Origin: Rhodothermales bacterium
GTDB taxonomy: Bacteria > Bacteroidota > Rhodothermia > Rhodothermales > JABDKH01
Direction of reading: 5' to 3'
Assembly: GCA_013002165.1 (NCBI GenBank)
Contig: JABDKO010000162.1
Location: 1 to 53,765, forward strand
DNA: 53,765 nt
The translations under genes were made by a program, and so were the position numbers. The notes beneath the pieces are model-generated. The model was not told where the DNA came from. It did no database searches and worked only from the letters and a program-made list of their open reading frames with translations. Shown piece by piece: positions 52,407 to 53,765 of this stretch; position 1 is the stretch's first letter; every line of letters starts with the position of its first letter.

Positions 52407-53498
52407 ATGTCATCTATCAAGCTCAGTACGCTGCAGACCATTAAGGAGCGATTCAACGAAGTTCAAACGTTGATGTCGCAGCCGGATGTGGCGACCGATC
52501 CGACACAGATGATGGAGCTGGGTCGCGAACACAGCGAACTCAAGCAGGTTGTCGCCGCGATCGACGAGTACGAAAAGCTGCTAAAGGAGCGCGAAGATCT
52601 GAGCGGAATGGTTGAAGCCGAAGAAGACGCGGAGATGGTCGCTCTCGCCCAGTCCGAGCTGGATACCGTTGAGTCGCGCTTGCCTGAAATCGAGGAGAAG
52701 CTATCCTATCTCCTTATTCCCAAGGACCCGGAAGATTCCAAGAACGCCATCATCGAAATCAGGGCAGGAACGGGTGGAGATGAAGCGGCACTCTTTGCTG
52801 GAGATCTCTATCGTCTGTACACCCACTTCGCCGATAGTCATGGCTGGAAAGTTGAGATCATGGATGTGGCCGAGGGTACCAAGGGGGGTTATAAGGAGAT
52901 CATCATGAGCGTTGCCGGCGATGACGCCTATGGCATGATGAAATACGAGAGTGGTGTTCACCGCGTCCAGCGCGTACCGGCGACAGAAAGCAGCGGGCGT
53001 ATTCACACGTCTGCAGCGACCGTGGCGGTATTGCCGGAGGCCGAGCAAGTTGACATCGACATTGATCCTCACGAATTGAAGATTGATGTATACAGGTCAA
53101 GTGGTCCGGGTGGACAGAGCGTCAACACAACAGACTCGGCGGTCAGGATAACACACATACCGACGGGTCTTGTCGTTACATGTCAGGATGAAAAGAGTCA
53201 GCACAAGAACAAGGACAAGGCGATGCGTGTGTTGCGTTCGCGGCTTTACGAAATAGAGCAGGAGAAACTTGCTGCCGAGCGCAGCGAGGCGCGGCGCTCC
53301 ATGGTGAGCACAGGAGACCGGTCAGCAAAGATCAGGACATACAACTGGCCGCAGGGCAGAGTTACGGATCACCGCCTAACGGGAGACGACAAGAACTACG
53401 CCCTGGAAAGTGTAATCGGCGGGGACCTCGATCAGATCATCAAAGCGCTTAGAACGGCCGACAATGCCGAGCGCATGGCGGGTATTGGGGAAGGGTAG
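52407..53498 (+). CDS. prfA: Peptide chain release factor 1
   Basis: A 363-residue class I release factor that recognises UAA and UAG. The PAT tripeptide (residues 191-193), rather than the SPF of RF2, fixes it as RF1, and the catalytic GGQ (235-237) sits in SSGPGGQSVNTTDSAVRITH. The N-terminal coiled domain and the C-terminal LTGDDKNYALE region are normal. A repeat-rich intergenic region follows its stop. Confidence 0.97.
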   Translation: MSSIKLSTLQTIKERFNEVQTLMSQPDVATDPTQMMELGREHSELKQVVAAIDEYEKLLKEREDLSGMVEAEEDAEMVALAQSELDTVESRLPEIEEKLSYLLIPKDPEDSKNAIIEIRAGTGGDEAALFAGDLYRLYTHFADSHGWKVEIMDVAEGTKGGYKEIIMSVAGDDAYGMMKYESGVHRVQRVPATESSGRIHTSAATVAVLPEAEQVDIDIDPHELKIDVYRSSGPGGQSVNTTDSAVRITHIPTGLVVTCQDEKSQHKNKDKAMRVLRSRLYEIEQEKLAAERSEARRSMVSTGDRSAKIRTYNWPQGRVTDHRLTGDDKNYALESVIGGDLDQIIKALRTADNAERMAGIGEG

Positions 53499-53531
53499 GG
53501 ACGAAGGGATGGGTGATAGGAGATAAGGACT

Positions 53532-53608
53532 GGTTAGTGGGCATTGGGCATTGGGCATTAGGCATTGGTGATTGGGCATTGGTTGTTGGTTGTTGGTTGT
53601 TGGTTGCG
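53532..53608 (+). repeat. Eleven phased heptamer repeats (GGTTAGT, GGGCATT and GGTTGTT types)
   Basis: Reading in steps of seven, the sequence gives GGTTAGT, three GGGCATT, AGGCATT, GGTGATT, GGGCATT, three GGTTGTT and GGTTGCG without a phase slip. It resembles the short tandemly repeated repetitive sequences known from cyanobacteria and other genomes. It starts 34 bases after prfA. Confidence 0.9.
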
Positions 53609-53632
53609 ACTACTGGCATCCCGAGCCACTAT

Positions 53633-53660
53633 GTCATCCCGAGCGCCAGCCGAGGGATCT
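53633..53660. repeat. GTCATCCCGAG...GAGGGATCT dispersed-repeat element
   Basis: GTCATCCCGAGCG, then GCCGAGGGATCT, has the ATCCC/GGGAT inverted ends of a small repeat familiar from many bacterial intergenic regions. A partial relative, GGCATCCCGAGCC, lies just upstream at 53616-53626. Confidence 0.65.
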
Positions 53661-53765
53661 AAAACGACACCTGACCCCCACGGCGTCCTCCGGACCCTCC
53701 GCGTCATCCTGACCCCACCCGTGTCACCCGGACCCTCCGCGTCATCTGGACCCACCCGTATCATC
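53661..53765. repeat. Degenerate 18-19 base tandem repeats, running off the window
   Basis: Units such as CGTCATCCTGACCCCACC and CGTCATCTGGACCCACC recur about every 18-19 bases, built on a GTCATCC/GGACCC core that may derive from the preceding dispersed element. The array reaches the window edge, so its length is unknown. No gene is supported in it. Confidence 0.7.

Noticed and set aside
53532-53608. A CRISPR array
   Set aside because: The repeats are seven bases long with no spacers.
53558-53764. A minus-strand frame over the terminal repeats
   Set aside because: Its product simply translates the tandem repeats and their flanks.

Overview
This window looks like a chromosomal segment of a Gram-negative bacterium of the FCB (Bacteroidota-like) superphylum, most plausibly Rhodothermota or Balneolota. 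The reasons are an OstA-like LPS-transport protein, a YfhO-family membrane protein, a menaquinone pathway, an outer-membrane beta-barrel, several TTG starts and very few Shine-Dalgarno sequences. The lineage is an inference from gene content. I saw no rRNA, tRNA, CRISPR array, insertion sequence or phage gene.

Positions 1-366 hold the start of an unidentified minus-strand gene and a DUF4342 protein. Positions 719-21072 hold a complete but atypical type IV filament machine. It has two tandem pilin-like genes beginning MGQQQ, a PilC platform protein, a PilB ATPase, three copies of a minor-pilin cassette (PilV-like, PilW-like and large PilX-like), a PilT-like ATPase, an apparent PilM-PilN fusion, an apparent PilO-PilP fusion and a short secretin. 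None of the eleven filament subunits has a classical prepilin leader with a GFTLIE-type cleavage site. Good intrinsic terminators follow the first two cassettes, the third cassette and the secretin, and a weaker one lies between the two pilin genes. A SprT-like metalloprotein gene sits antisense inside the cluster. A lipoprotein that looks like a catalytically dead M28 peptidase follows the secretin.

Positions 22520-30705 hold an outer-membrane beta-barrel, a PlsC-type acyltransferase, gatC, and a tightly packed surface-glycan set (YfhO, glycosyltransferase, wecB, flippase). Positions 30836-31658 encode two bacterial microcompartment hexamer shell proteins with no enzymes beside them; the second has a Rho-N/SAP-like tail. 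A YbbR protein and a DMT transporter follow.

Positions 33742-41666 are a menaquinone operon (menF-D-B-A-C-E) preceded by an unknown membrane protein. After a GNAT acetyltransferase there is a minus-strand partner-switching module: STAS antagonist, HATPase kinase, and receiver-SpoIIE phosphatase. A free-standing B3/4-domain protein overlaps lptC, followed by an OstA-like protein and lptB. Housekeeping genes tyrS, aroF, glmS and prfA finish the coding part. The right edge (53532-53765) is a patchwork of phased heptamer repeats, a GTCATCCCGAG-type dispersed repeat and degenerate tandem repeats.
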